Positions 1 through 7,137 of a stretch of DNA of 7,763 nucleotides are shown piece after piece. Location of the stretch: contig JAGPGE010000261.1 in the NCBI GenBank assembly GCA_018056145.1, forward strand, positions 1-7,763. Direction: 5' to 3'. The stretch's first letter is position 1. Each line of letters opens with the position of its first letter. Source of the stretch: Armatimonadota bacterium. Lineage in GTDB: Bacteria > Armatimonadota > Zipacnadia > Zipacnadales > JABUFB01. A program made the position numbers and the translations under genes. The notes beneath the pieces were generated by a model that saw only the letters and a program-made list of their open reading frames with translations, did not search any database and was not told the DNA's origin.

Positions 1-2
1 AC

Positions 3-620
3 TGGAAGCAGGCCCTGGAGGGCACCGGGGTTGCGCTGGCTGGTGGGCTGGAGATACTGCACCGGCCAATGCCTTCGGGCCCGGCGGTGTCCGTGACAAG
101 AGAACAGGCTGCCGGCGCCGCAACGGCGGCTCTCGCGGCCGGAGCCGACGCGGTCTACCTGTTCAACTACTTCAGCCCCATCGCGAACAGCCCGGCCTGG
201 ACGCCCGAGGGGTACCGCGCAACGCTCAGCGCAATGTCCTCCCTCGATGCCATCAGCGCCCTGCCGCGGCGGCATGCCATCACGTGGCGGGACATCACGG
301 GGTGTGGCGAACACTACCAGGCACCGCTCCCGGCCGAGGGCAAGAGCCTGTCTTTCGAGATCCCCACCGGACCAAAGCCGGCCGACAACTCGCGGGTCTG
401 GGTCGAAGTTCACGTTGAGAAGCCCGACACCCCGCCGATGGTCAGCCTGAACGGTCTCACCTGCACTCTGCGTGAGGGCGAAACCGGCGCGGCAGGGGCG
501 CTGATCTACGACGCACCGGCGAATGCACTGCCGGGCATGCAGCGAGATACCGTTGGGATCGCCGCGGTCGGCGACGCACCCGTAAAGGTGATGGGTGTCG
601 AGATCCGGATCGGGCCGTAG
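3..620 (+). CDS. C-terminal part of a GHL10-like TIM-barrel glycoside hydrolase-like protein (5' end outside window)
   Basis: The frame is open from the left edge (first full codon at position 3, reading WKQALEGTG) to TAG at 618-620, giving 205 residues with no start needed inside the window. Residues about 1-75 look like the last strands and helices of a TIM barrel: a GGLE segment, then an AAGAATAALAAGAD helix and the strand AVYLFNYF, followed by SP. That pattern is familiar from the end of GHL10-type glycosyl-hydrolase-like barrels. Residues about 90-205 are rich in alternating beta strands (SFEIPTGP, VWVEVHVE, VSLNGL, VKVMGVEIRI) and fit a C-terminal beta-sandwich, possibly carbohydrate-binding. 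The catalytic acids would lie in the missing N-terminal part, so substrate cannot be judged. An ATG at 69 lies inside the barrel and is not the true start. The family call is from remembered resemblance; the coding call is firm. Confidence 0.8.
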   Translation, partial: WKQALEGTGVALAGGLEILHRPMPSGPAVSVTREQAAGAATAALAAGADAVYLFNYFSPIANSPAWTPEGYRATLSAMSSLDAISALPRRHAITWRDITGCGEHYQAPLPAEGKSLSFEIPTGPKPADNSRVWVEVHVEKPDTPPMVSLNGLTCTLREGETGAAGALIYDAPANALPGMQRDTVGIAAVGDAPVKVMGVEIRIGP

Positions 621-633
621 GACTTGAAGTTAT

Positions 634-657
634 GCCCGGTGGGTACAGGCACCGGGC
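634..657. terminator. Candidate bidirectional terminator hairpin between convergent genes
   Basis: GCCCGGTG (634-641) and CACCGGGC (650-657) form a perfect 8-bp, mostly G+C stem around an 8-nt loop. It begins 13 nt after the stop of the plus-strand gene and lies in the 109-bp gap before the end of the convergent GH3 gene. No clear T-run follows on either strand (the minus strand continues ATAACTTC), so it is not a textbook intrinsic terminator. A second, weaker pairing, CGCCGC (680-685) with GCGGCG (703-708), lies nearby. Confidence 0.4.
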
Positions 658-729
658 GTTGGCGGGCACGCCTGTCTTTCGCCGCGAACACGTCTTCGGG
701 AAGCGGCGACACCCAATTCGGGCAGGGAA

Positions 730-2298
730 TCAGCTCCCGCGCTGCACCGTCACCGGCAGGTTCCCCGGACAAGCGCGCTTCCCCAGTATCGCCTCGGCAA
801 CCGCGCGAAGCGAGAAGGGATCGCCGCCATAGCCGATGACCACCGGCACACTGCCCGGCAAGTCAGACAGCGCGTAGGGCGATTCGAAGAGCATCATTGC
901 GCGCAGCTTGCCCGATGCCGCGAGTTCCCGCCACATCGCCGCCTGGGTGCGAGGCAGGCGCACGCCTTCACCCTTATACGAAGTGATATGCGCGAAGGTA
1001 GCGCCGAGAATTGCGGTGGCGGACGAGACTCTCTCCCGCACCCGGGCAAGATCCTCCGGCGTGGTGTTCTCGTCGCAGACAATCGCGCTCCAGCCGGGCC
1101 TATCACAGACGGGCCCGGTCAGCGGATGCACTCCAGCGAGCGTCTCCCCCTCATGCTCGTCCGCGAGGCCCTTTCCGTGGCGCACCGGGTCGTCGCAGAT
1201 GACCAGCAGCGGCCGGTCGCCAAGCTCGATGCCACCTGCGGGCAGATCGCCCGCCAGCGTCACGGACGCCTCGGCCAGCCGGCTCCCCATGTTCTGTAAG
1301 ACGCGCCGAATCTCGTCACCGGGGGGCAGCGCGGGCGCCTGCAGGCGTCGGGCCTTGAGATCGCGCACCCGCGCGGCTGCTTCGCGCAGGCGTGACTCGG
1401 GGACTCGGCCGTCCATGCACGCGGCCACCACTGCTTCCACGGACTCCCCCGGCGGTCGCTTATAGTCGATGAGGACCTGGTCATGCCCGGCCGCAATGGC
1501 CATCCACGCCGCCTGCGCCGAGTCGATGGTCAGTCGCAGGCCTTCCATCCCCAGGGAGTCGGTAAAGATTACCCCGTCGTAGCCCTGCTGCTCGCGGAGA
1601 ATGCCGGTGATGAGCTTGTGGCTCACGGTGGCGCAGTTGTCGGGGTCCACGGCCGGCAGGAGCAGGTGCCCGGTCATGACGCTCTCCAGCCCCGCCTGCC
1701 GGGCCACGAGATACGGCGGCCACTCTACGGTCTCCAGGTGCTGTCGGGAACACTCCACCGTGGGGAGGGAGATGTGGCTGTCCACCGCCACGTCGCCGTG
1801 CCCGGGCCAGTGCTTGGCGCAGGGGTGCATCCCGGCCCGGATCATCCCGCGCACCACCGCTGCCCCGAGACGGCCGACCTGCTCCACGTTCTCGCCGAAG
1901 GAACGCACATTCACGATGGGGTTGTCCGGGTTGGTGTTGACGTCCAGCACCGGGCTCCAGGTCACATCCACGCCGAGACGCCGGCCCTCGAGCCCCACCG
2001 CATAGCCCCAGTCGAAGGCCAGTTGCTCATCATCCGCCGCGCCGAGTGCCATCTGCGGCGGCACCGCGGTTCCGTCGGGTGCGAAGTAGCTGCCCGTCTC
2101 AAGGTCCGTCTGCAGCAGCAGGTAACCGGGAGCCATGGCGCGCAGTTCGGCCACACGCTCGTGGATGTCGGCCCGGCCAACCTGGGAATTCAGCACCGCC
2201 CCTGAGGAGATCAGCTCATTCTCCTCTTCCTGGTACTGCACCGTGTTGCGCAGGCAGAGCACTTCGGCCACCAGCGCCCGGATTTCCTGCTCAGTCAT
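730..2298 (-). CDS. Glycoside hydrolase family 3, beta-N-acetylhexosaminidase (NagZ)-like
   Basis: Predicted retaining GH3 enzyme of 522 residues, probably removing beta-linked N-acetylhexosamine, and cytoplasmic because no signal peptide is visible. Domain 1 (about 1-320) has the GH3 signatures SPVLDV...RSFGEN (ending near residue 137) and KHWPGHGD (162-169). It also has the Asp173-Ser-His175 acid/base dyad typical of the hexosaminidase branch, and nucleophile Asp247 in IFTDSLGM. Domain 2 (about 324-522) is a GH3 C-terminal alpha/beta domain ending in a GNLPVTV-type tail. Total length is between single-domain NagZ (about 340) and the longer two-domain Bacillus type. The usual D-x-EGG loop reads DLETG and the Arg expected shortly after it is missing, so the exact sugar is uncertain. 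Start: ATG at 2298 is preceded by GGAG with a 10-nt gap and begins MTEQEIRALV, like other GH3 proteins. ATG at 2349 would add 17 residues, lies 7 bp after the GH38 stop, and has no visible ribosome-binding site. The gene is probably co-transcribed with GH38. Confidence 0.88.
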   Translation of the reverse strand: MTEQEIRALVAEVLCLRNTVQYQEEENELISSGAVLNSQVGRADIHERVAELRAMAPGYLLLQTDLETGSYFAPDGTAVPPQMALGAADDEQLAFDWGYAVGLEGRRLGVDVTWSPVLDVNTNPDNPIVNVRSFGENVEQVGRLGAAVVRGMIRAGMHPCAKHWPGHGDVAVDSHISLPTVECSRQHLETVEWPPYLVARQAGLESVMTGHLLLPAVDPDNCATVSHKLITGILREQQGYDGVIFTDSLGMEGLRLTIDSAQAAWMAIAAGHDQVLIDYKRPPGESVEAVVAACMDGRVPESRLREAAARVRDLKARRLQAPALPPGDEIRRVLQNMGSRLAEASVTLAGDLPAGGIELGDRPLLVICDDPVRHGKGLADEHEGETLAGVHPLTGPVCDRPGWSAIVCDENTTPEDLARVRERVSSATAILGATFAHITSYKGEGVRLPRTQAAMWRELAASGKLRAMMLFESPYALSDLPGSVPVVIGYGGDPFSLRAVAEAILGKRACPGNLPVTVQRGS

Positions 2299-2308
2299 GT
2301 CTCTCACA

Positions 2309-2312
2309 CTCC
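2309..2312 (-). promoter_or_regulatory. Ribosome-binding site favouring the GH3 start at 2298
   Basis: On the minus strand GGAG is followed by TGTGAGAGAC (10 nt) and ATG at 2298. Neither of the two upstream in-frame ATGs (2325 and 2349) has a comparable purine-rich match. This supports 2298, but GH38 next door also lacks a clear site, so coupled initiation at 2349 remains possible. Confidence 0.45.
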
Positions 2313-2356
2313 GGCTCGCGGTCATCCCGCGGCTGATTTGCTTTGGCATTAGGGCA

Positions 2357-5300
2357 CTACGTGTCCAGCAGCCGCACCGTCAATAGCCGCCGGGGCGGCA
2401 CCGTGACCTGCACACGGTGCGGGGCGACAAGAAACACGCTGCCGGGGTCTTCAGGCGCGTAGCCTTCGGTGATGGTCGCGGGTTCGGCATCCGCGAGGCT
2501 GATGAAGTTGACCACGATGTCTGCATCCGCGACGCGAGGCGCCGAGTTCCACAGCCGCAGGATGTGGCCCCGCCCATCTTCGGCGGGCTTCAGCGTCAAG
2601 GGCACCAGGGGGTCGCCGGTGATCTCCAGGAGGCTTGCGGAAGTGGGCAGACGGCCATCGCGGCGGCGCTCAAGGAAGATGGTGCGCGCAGGGGTCATCT
2701 GCTCGAGGCCGATGCGGCCTGCAAGGCCATCTTCCGGCGCTTCTGCACAGCTGGTGAAGACATGCCGGAACAGGATGCTGCCGGTCTGCGAGACGCTGAA
2801 GTTGGTGCCGAAGTTGTTGGTGAAGAGGGTCGAATACACCCACCCGTTGCGCACCTCCCCCAGCGCAGTCGGCGGGTGATGCGCCCTCGACGGGACCCGG
2901 GCACTGTGCGCGGGGGAGACGTATCCGGGCCACAAGTCACCCAGGCAGACCAGAGGAGCGTCCAGACTGGACCAGACCACCGCACCGTCCGCACCGGACA
3001 CGCAGACCCAGTCCTGCACCGCGAGGGTGTCCCAGTATGCGCCGGGCAGGAAGTCCTCCACCAGGCTCAGGCCACTCAGGGCGCCCTGGTAGCGGAACCT
3101 GGGCTGCTCGAACCGGAACGGGAACGCGAGATGGGCATCCAGCGCGGGAGTGGCGTCCTTGAGCACCCGGGTGGCGAGTTCCACGCGTTTGATGCCCGTC
3201 CGGAGCGTGATTGTCTGGCTGATCTGCGGATGCCCGGGCGCTGATCCGGTGCGAAGGAGGCGGCTGTAGACCGGTCCGGTGCGCTCGATGGTCCACGGGC
3301 CGAACTGCGCCGGGATCGCACCCTCGTCGTTGGGCCCCCGGACTACAAAGTCCCCGAGCCCGTGTGGTGCGCACGGATCAAGCAGTTCTCGGCCCGTCTC
3401 GCGATCGATGAGGCTCGCGATGGCGCCGGACGCGTCGAGTTCAAGGCGATAGTGATCGCTCTCAATGACCCGCGCGGGGTCATCGGCAGTGGCGGCTTCC
3501 GGCATGTCCGTCAGCGGCTTGAGTTCGTAGACGCGGTAGCCGCAAGCCGGGAGATCCCGGGCCAGGAAATGCAGGTCGCTCAGCAGGCCTGAGGGGTGCT
3601 CCATGCCGCCGTAGCGCAAGCCACCGCGACCCAGGCCGACGCGCTCGGGAGCGAAGGGGACTGTCTCGCAGGCGTTCTCCACCGGCGCGATCTGGAAGTC
3701 CACGGCCTGTCTCGAGACCACATCCACAAGCTTGAATCTGCCCGCCACCAGCTCGGGCGGCGGGTGAGCATGCCAGCGGTCCGTCAGCGGCACGCCGCGC
3801 AGAAAGGTTTCTCCGTCTGAATTGTTCGCGGGCAGGCGGGCCATGGTGCTGCCGCAGTTCTCAAACTCTCGCATCGGGGTGACCACGGGAATGCTGCGGG
3901 TCCAGGGGAGCGGGTTGAACACGGCGATGTAGAACCCATCCCCCGGCAGGCGCACATGGTCGGCGATTCGCGCGACCGCGGTGTCCCCCACGTTCCCGGC
4001 AATCGCAGCGGCCCGGTGCGCGTGGACGGCCTTCTCGTGCTGGGAAGCCCTGCACCCGGGCCCGCAGGGAAAATGGTGACCCCAGGTATGCTCGTCGTGC
4101 CAGAGCACGTCCTCGTAGGCTTCGTCCAGCGCTTCGCCGGGATAGGCAAGATCGGTCATCGCGCAGGCGAGGGAAGCGAGGCGTTCGGCGCTGAGCAGTT
4201 CGGTCTTGTTGGCGCGATTGGCGGCGGTTGCCTCGGCGGTGGATGCAGCGCCCACGGGGTAATCCGGACCGGGAAGCTCACCCCGGAAAACGGGCAGATC
4301 ATCGGGCAACTGGTGCGACAGCTCCTCATAGAACATTGCGTTGGTGCTGACCATCAGGCGCGGGTACGTCCATTTCGCATTCCAGTCGCGCACTGTCCGG
4401 CAGAAGTCCTGGATGTAGGGCGAATTGTCGCGGGCGCCGCCAATCACCGTCCAGCGCACGGTGTTGAATGGGTACTCGGACTCCGAAAGTTCCTGCAGGC
4501 GGTCGGCGAGGCCCGGAAGAGACGCATACGGGCCGCTTCCCGCGCCGAAATTGTCCCACAGGAGAACCCGGCGGCCAGAGGGCGCCTCCCACCAGAAGCA
4601 GCCCGGCCGCCCCTTTGGGAAGAGCGCTCCATCGTCCCAGAAAGACTGCATCGACGGCTGGCACCAGTCCCAGTATCGGGGCAGTGCCGGGCAGAAGATG
4701 CGGATCCCCTCCTCGGCAAGGATCTCCGCGAGCCCCCAGCTCATGCCGGGCACGTCATTGTGTTCGGCGCTGGTGATGGCGAACCCGTGCTCGCGGGCCA
4801 GCCGCGCGGATGGGTAAAGGCAGCGGACAAGCGACTCATGTCCGCACAGCTCGCTGGTCATGTTGCCGAAGAGCGCGGTCAGTTCGAAGCGGCCCTCGCG
4901 CAGCAGGGCGATCATCTTCGCAACCCGGTCAGCTGGGGCGCGCCGCAAAAACTCCACCAGCGACCACGCCTGCTCGATCACCAGCCGAAAACGGGATTCC
5001 TCGGGCCAGTCGGCAGTCGCATCCGCCATGTCCAGGGCCTCGTTGAGGAACTGCACATGCTCGCGCAGGACAACGGACGCCAGGTTGGTGTATCCCACGT
5101 CATGGTGGGAGCGCTGGCTGACATGCACCGTCCACTTGCGCGGCGGCTGCAGCGTGACTTCATGGGTGGTGGACTCACGGCCCTGCACGCTGAGTGAGAC
5201 GGTGACCGGCGTGGCATCGCGCGGAGCGGGAATGCGCAGTTGGTGGCTGGATTCGCCTTCGGGAACACTGACCCGATCCGCCGCGAGCAGGCCGGAGGGA

Positions 5301-5440
5301 CCGCGCACCTCCAGGGCCGCTTCCGCCGGTAGGCCGCCGTTCTCAACAGCCACCCGGATGGTCTGGCGCAGATCACTCTCCGGCCCGGACAGAAATGCCG
5401 TGGGGCTGATCCGGGCTAGCCGCAGGCTTGACATGGGCAT
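2357..5440 (-). CDS. Glycoside hydrolase family 38 alpha-mannosidase-like protein with N-terminal beta domain
   Basis: A 1027-residue protein, predicted metal-dependent retaining alpha-mannosidase. Residues about 1-100 are strand-rich and resemble an Ig-like or galactose-binding-type appendage. The GH38 catalytic domain starts near 103. SHHDVGYT (111-118) supplies the HxD metal ligands His112 and Asp114; EHNDVPG (226-232) holds the likely nucleophile and ligand Asp229; HDEHTWG (448-454) gives the late metal-binding His, probably His451. GGARDNSPY (334-342) may carry the acid/base Asp338. Residues about 500-1027 are beta-rich, as in the GH38 C-terminal half, with a DHYRLELDASGAIASLIDRE stretch (662-681) and TLFTNNFGTNF (871-881). 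No signal peptide, so probably cytoplasmic. Start: reading back from ATG 5440 there is no ATG, GTG or TTG in frame before a stop, so initiation is at 5440 or 5434 (Met3); neither has a good Shine-Dalgarno match. The closely following GH3 gene suggests joint trimming of mannose- and HexNAc-containing glycans. Linkage specificity cannot be read from the sequence. Confidence 0.9.
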   Translation of the reverse strand: MPMSSLRLARISPTAFLSGPESDLRQTIRVAVENGGLPAEAALEVRGPSGLLAADRVSVPEGESSHQLRIPAPRDATPVTVSLSVQGRESTTHEVTLQPPRKWTVHVSQRSHHDVGYTNLASVVLREHVQFLNEALDMADATADWPEESRFRLVIEQAWSLVEFLRRAPADRVAKMIALLREGRFELTALFGNMTSELCGHESLVRCLYPSARLAREHGFAITSAEHNDVPGMSWGLAEILAEEGIRIFCPALPRYWDWCQPSMQSFWDDGALFPKGRPGCFWWEAPSGRRVLLWDNFGAGSGPYASLPGLADRLQELSESEYPFNTVRWTVIGGARDNSPYIQDFCRTVRDWNAKWTYPRLMVSTNAMFYEELSHQLPDDLPVFRGELPGPDYPVGAASTAEATAANRANKTELLSAERLASLACAMTDLAYPGEALDEAYEDVLWHDEHTWGHHFPCGPGCRASQHEKAVHAHRAAAIAGNVGDTAVARIADHVRLPGDGFYIAVFNPLPWTRSIPVVTPMREFENCGSTMARLPANNSDGETFLRGVPLTDRWHAHPPPELVAGRFKLVDVVSRQAVDFQIAPVENACETVPFAPERVGLGRGGLRYGGMEHPSGLLSDLHFLARDLPACGYRVYELKPLTDMPEAATADDPARVIESDHYRLELDASGAIASLIDRETGRELLDPCAPHGLGDFVVRGPNDEGAIPAQFGPWTIERTGPVYSRLLRTGSAPGHPQISQTITLRTGIKRVELATRVLKDATPALDAHLAFPFRFEQPRFRYQGALSGLSLVEDFLPGAYWDTLAVQDWVCVSGADGAVVWSSLDAPLVCLGDLWPGYVSPAHSARVPSRAHHPPTALGEVRNGWVYSTLFTNNFGTNFSVSQTGSILFRHVFTSCAEAPEDGLAGRIGLEQMTPARTIFLERRRDGRLPTSASLLEITGDPLVPLTLKPAEDGRGHILRLWNSAPRVADADIVVNFISLADAEPATITEGYAPEDPGSVFLVAPHRVQVTVPPRRLLTVRLLDT

Positions 5441-5676
5441 GCACCGCCAGTGGGTGAATCGGTGACGACGGAGACTTCGATCAACCGTCGCAGGAACCTT
5501 GCTGAATGGACAGGTCGATGATGCGCTGGACCCGGGCCCGTTTGCGCCCAGGGTGATGGGGCCTGCGCTGGAGCTGGCTATACGGGCAGGTCAATGGGAA
5601 TCGGTCTCCCCGTCGCCCCTCGAGGCTCGCGTGCCCCTCTGACTGCCGACCGTCTCTGTTCCCTCCGCTGCGGCCA
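5441..5676. other. Intergenic region between propeller gene and GH38 gene
   Basis: A gap of 236 bp between two minus-strand genes, long enough for a promoter of the GH38-GH3 unit. I see no convincing -35/-10 pair. A minus-strand TTGATC and GATTCA 18 nt apart, just upstream of GH38, is a poor match. Short open frames here, including one of 73 codons ending near 5481, have arginine-rich or low-complexity composition, overlap the end of the propeller gene, and are not supported as genes. The only notable sequence is the CGCAGGAACC copy at 5489-5498. Confidence 0.5.
5489..5498 (+). repeat. Copy of intergenic 10-mer CGCAGGAACC upstream of the GH38 gene
   Basis: The same ten bases occur at 7025-7034, and the inner nine (GCAGGAACC) occur inverted at 6950-6958. 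This copy lies about 50 bp upstream of the GH38 start, where a transcription-factor site would be expected. All three exact copies I found are intergenic. The operator role is inference. Confidence 0.4.
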
Positions 5677-6870
5677 TCAGAGACTGTCCAGCCAGCCGTC
5701 AACCAATCGCGCGCCGTACACCTGGGGATGTCCGCCGCGGGTGGAGGCGAAAATGATCCACTTGTTGTCGGCGGTCATGTACGGATGTGCGTGGGCCCAC
5801 TGCTTGCCGTCATAGACGGTGCGGGTGAAGACAACGCGCTTGCAGTTCCCGTTCGCGAAGCTGCCCACATACAGCGGGACGCCCGCCTCACTCGTGTCGC
5901 AGATGAAGTACCTGCCGCAGCGGGAGACGCTGATGTGGTTGAAGCGCAGCTTGCCCTCGTACGCAGGCACCGGGCCGGGATCGCCCACCTTGCCGGTCCA
6001 GACATTGGTGCGGCTGTCGGGGTCGGTCGCGGTGGAGAAGAAGATGCGGTCGGTGACGCCCACCCACGCCTCATGCCCGGTAGGACGCGGCGTGTGAGGG
6101 CGGTCCGCCGGGAAAGGCTTCTCCTGCCCGCCGATCTCCAGTTCGCTCAGGAGCACCTGCTTGACGTCGGGCATCTGGTTGAGCTGGATCAGCACTCGGT
6201 TGCGGCCGTCCAGTGAGAACTGCTCGTGCTTGGCATGGTAGCCGGGTTTGTCCAGGAGGATGCTCCATTCCCCGGTCTGGATGTCCAGCAGGTGGACATT
6301 GGATGGAGCGCCCTCATTGCTCACACTCACCGCGTAATAGCGGTGATCGGGTGAGACCGTGCCGTAGCTGTAACTGCCGCGCTCCGGCGGGAGCGGGGCA
6401 ACGTTCTCCACCTTCAGGGTCAGGTAGTTGCAGCGGCGCAGCATGGGCACGCCGTCCACCGCCTGCCGGTAGTAGAGCCACTCGCCCCAGGCATGGAAGG
6501 CCGGGAAGGGCGGCTTGCCCACGAGGATGTCGTGGCGCGAACCGTCCACGAGGTCGAGAATGCTGATGCCGCCGGGCTGGTCGCCCTGGTTGTAGTAGCG
6601 AATGGCGATACGCCGGCCGGTAGCATCTCCATACGGCTGCTCGCCATAGATATTGTCGGCCGGGCGCGGGTCGGCGCCGAGGAGAAACACCTGCGCGCCG
6701 CTGTCGGGATCAACTTCGACGGGGTCTCCGAACATCTTGCTCCCTCCTGCAGGCGCCGCACTGTCCGCGCCCTGTGGTGCGGTCTGCTGCGCGCAACACG
6801 GCCACGACGCAATCACTGCGAGCGCTAGCAGGCCGGCGCGCAGCGCAATCAGTCGGATCCGTCGGGGCAT
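5677..6870 (-). CDS. Exported beta-propeller protein, oligogalacturonate lyase (PL22)-like
   Basis: A 397-residue protein, close to the length of known PL22 lyases (about 390). Residues 1-27 form a Sec signal: MPRR with further basic residues, a hydrophobic core GLLALAVIASW, and a likely signal peptidase I site after CCA, giving a mature start at QQTAPQ. A lipoprotein site is less likely, since WPC is a poor lipobox. The remainder shows repeated propeller-blade strands of PD40/TolB type, such as SYGTVSPDHRYYAVSV and HISVSRCGRYFICDT. PL22 enzymes bind a divalent metal through conserved histidines. Comparable positions here are HEQ (His215), GHEAW (His266), NHISVS (His312) and HAHP (His360 and His362), in the order expected from PL22. 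This supports a lyase acting on unsaturated or oligo-uronides, but a non-catalytic binding propeller is possible. Start: ATG 6870 follows a near-perfect AGGAGGTGA. The longer frame from 6960 would bury the signal peptide. Transcribed toward GH38-GH3, divergent from the cdsA remnant. Confidence 0.85.
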   Translation of the reverse strand: MPRRIRLIALRAGLLALAVIASWPCCAQQTAPQGADSAAPAGGSKMFGDPVEVDPDSGAQVFLLGADPRPADNIYGEQPYGDATGRRIAIRYYNQGDQPGGISILDLVDGSRHDILVGKPPFPAFHAWGEWLYYRQAVDGVPMLRRCNYLTLKVENVAPLPPERGSYSYGTVSPDHRYYAVSVSNEGAPSNVHLLDIQTGEWSILLDKPGYHAKHEQFSLDGRNRVLIQLNQMPDVKQVLLSELEIGGQEKPFPADRPHTPRPTGHEAWVGVTDRIFFSTATDPDSRTNVWTGKVGDPGPVPAYEGKLRFNHISVSRCGRYFICDTSEAGVPLYVGSFANGNCKRVVFTRTVYDGKQWAHAHPYMTADNKWIIFASTRGGHPQVYGARLVDGWLDSL

Positions 6871-6875
6871 ACGGG

Positions 6876-6884
6876 TCACCTCCT
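6876..6884 (-). promoter_or_regulatory. Strong Shine-Dalgarno site of the propeller gene
   Basis: The minus strand reads AGGAGGTGA, followed by CCCGT and ATG at 6870, which places AGGAGG 8 nt from the start. It matches the anti-Shine-Dalgarno core and settles the start in favour of the signal-peptide-bearing form. Confidence 0.85.
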
Positions 6885-6947
6885 GTCGCGGCACGGGCCT
6901 GACGCCCGCCACCCAAGTCCAGGCGGGGCAGTTCGCCGAGAGCGGCG

Positions 6948-7036
6948 CCGGTTCCTGCATGGCCCGGCGGCGAGGTGTTTGTCAGTCCGGGCGGTGCGCC
7001 CCACGCCGGAGCAGATGCCCAGAGCGCAGGAACCGG
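6948..7036. repeat. 11-bp perfect inverted repeat with 67-bp spacer in the divergent intergenic region
   Basis: CCGGTTCCTGC (6948-6958) is the exact reverse complement of GCAGGAACCGG (7026-7036). The left arm lies about 80 bp upstream of the propeller start and the right arm on the side of the plus-strand remnants. The inner nine bases also occur at 5490-5498. The spacing is too long for a simple terminator and more like paired protein-binding sites; a chance match is not excluded. Confidence 0.5.
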
Positions 7037-7137
7037 ATTGAGAGCTTCGAAGGAGGAGGCAAGGCCCCGTCGACGATGAACTGTGACTCTGGTCGCGCCT
7101 TGGGAGGGATCGACCAGATGAGATCGCAGAGCCCTGA

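Larger units (their letters stand above)
6871..7137. other. Divergent intergenic region
   Basis: Between the propeller gene (leftward) and the decayed plus-strand genes. It contains the propeller Shine-Dalgarno site and the inverted repeat described separately. A purine run GAAGGAGGAGGC (7049-7060) and a GGGAGGG with ATG at 7118 look like old translation starts on the plus strand, but the frame they open becomes R/H/P-rich and is not coding-like. I see no clear -10/-35 elements in this G+C-rich stretch. Confidence 0.5.

Noticed and set aside
1483..2205. 240-codon plus-strand open frame opposite GH3
   Set aside because: Shadow of the GH3 gene, which holds KHWPGHGD, DSH and FTDSLGM on the other strand; no ribosome-binding site or family resemblance.
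3956..5197. 413-codon plus-strand open frame opposite GH38
   Set aside because: It is antisense to a gene with intact GH38 motifs across the same bases, has no recognisable domain, and has G/P/R/A-rich shadow composition.
5450..5490. Minus-strand TTGATC and GATTCA 18 nt apart as a promoter for GH38
   Set aside because: Both hexamers are poor matches and the second lies very near the start codon; not strong enough to annotate.
5481..5702. 73-codon minus-strand open frame between propeller and GH38
   Set aside because: Overlaps the end of the propeller gene in another frame, is rich in R and G, has no ribosome-binding site and no recognisable motif.
6871..6960. Upstream extension of the propeller gene to ATG 6960
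   Set aside because: It would put 30 extra residues before a typical Sec signal peptide and ignore the AGGAGGTGA site placed exactly for ATG 6870.
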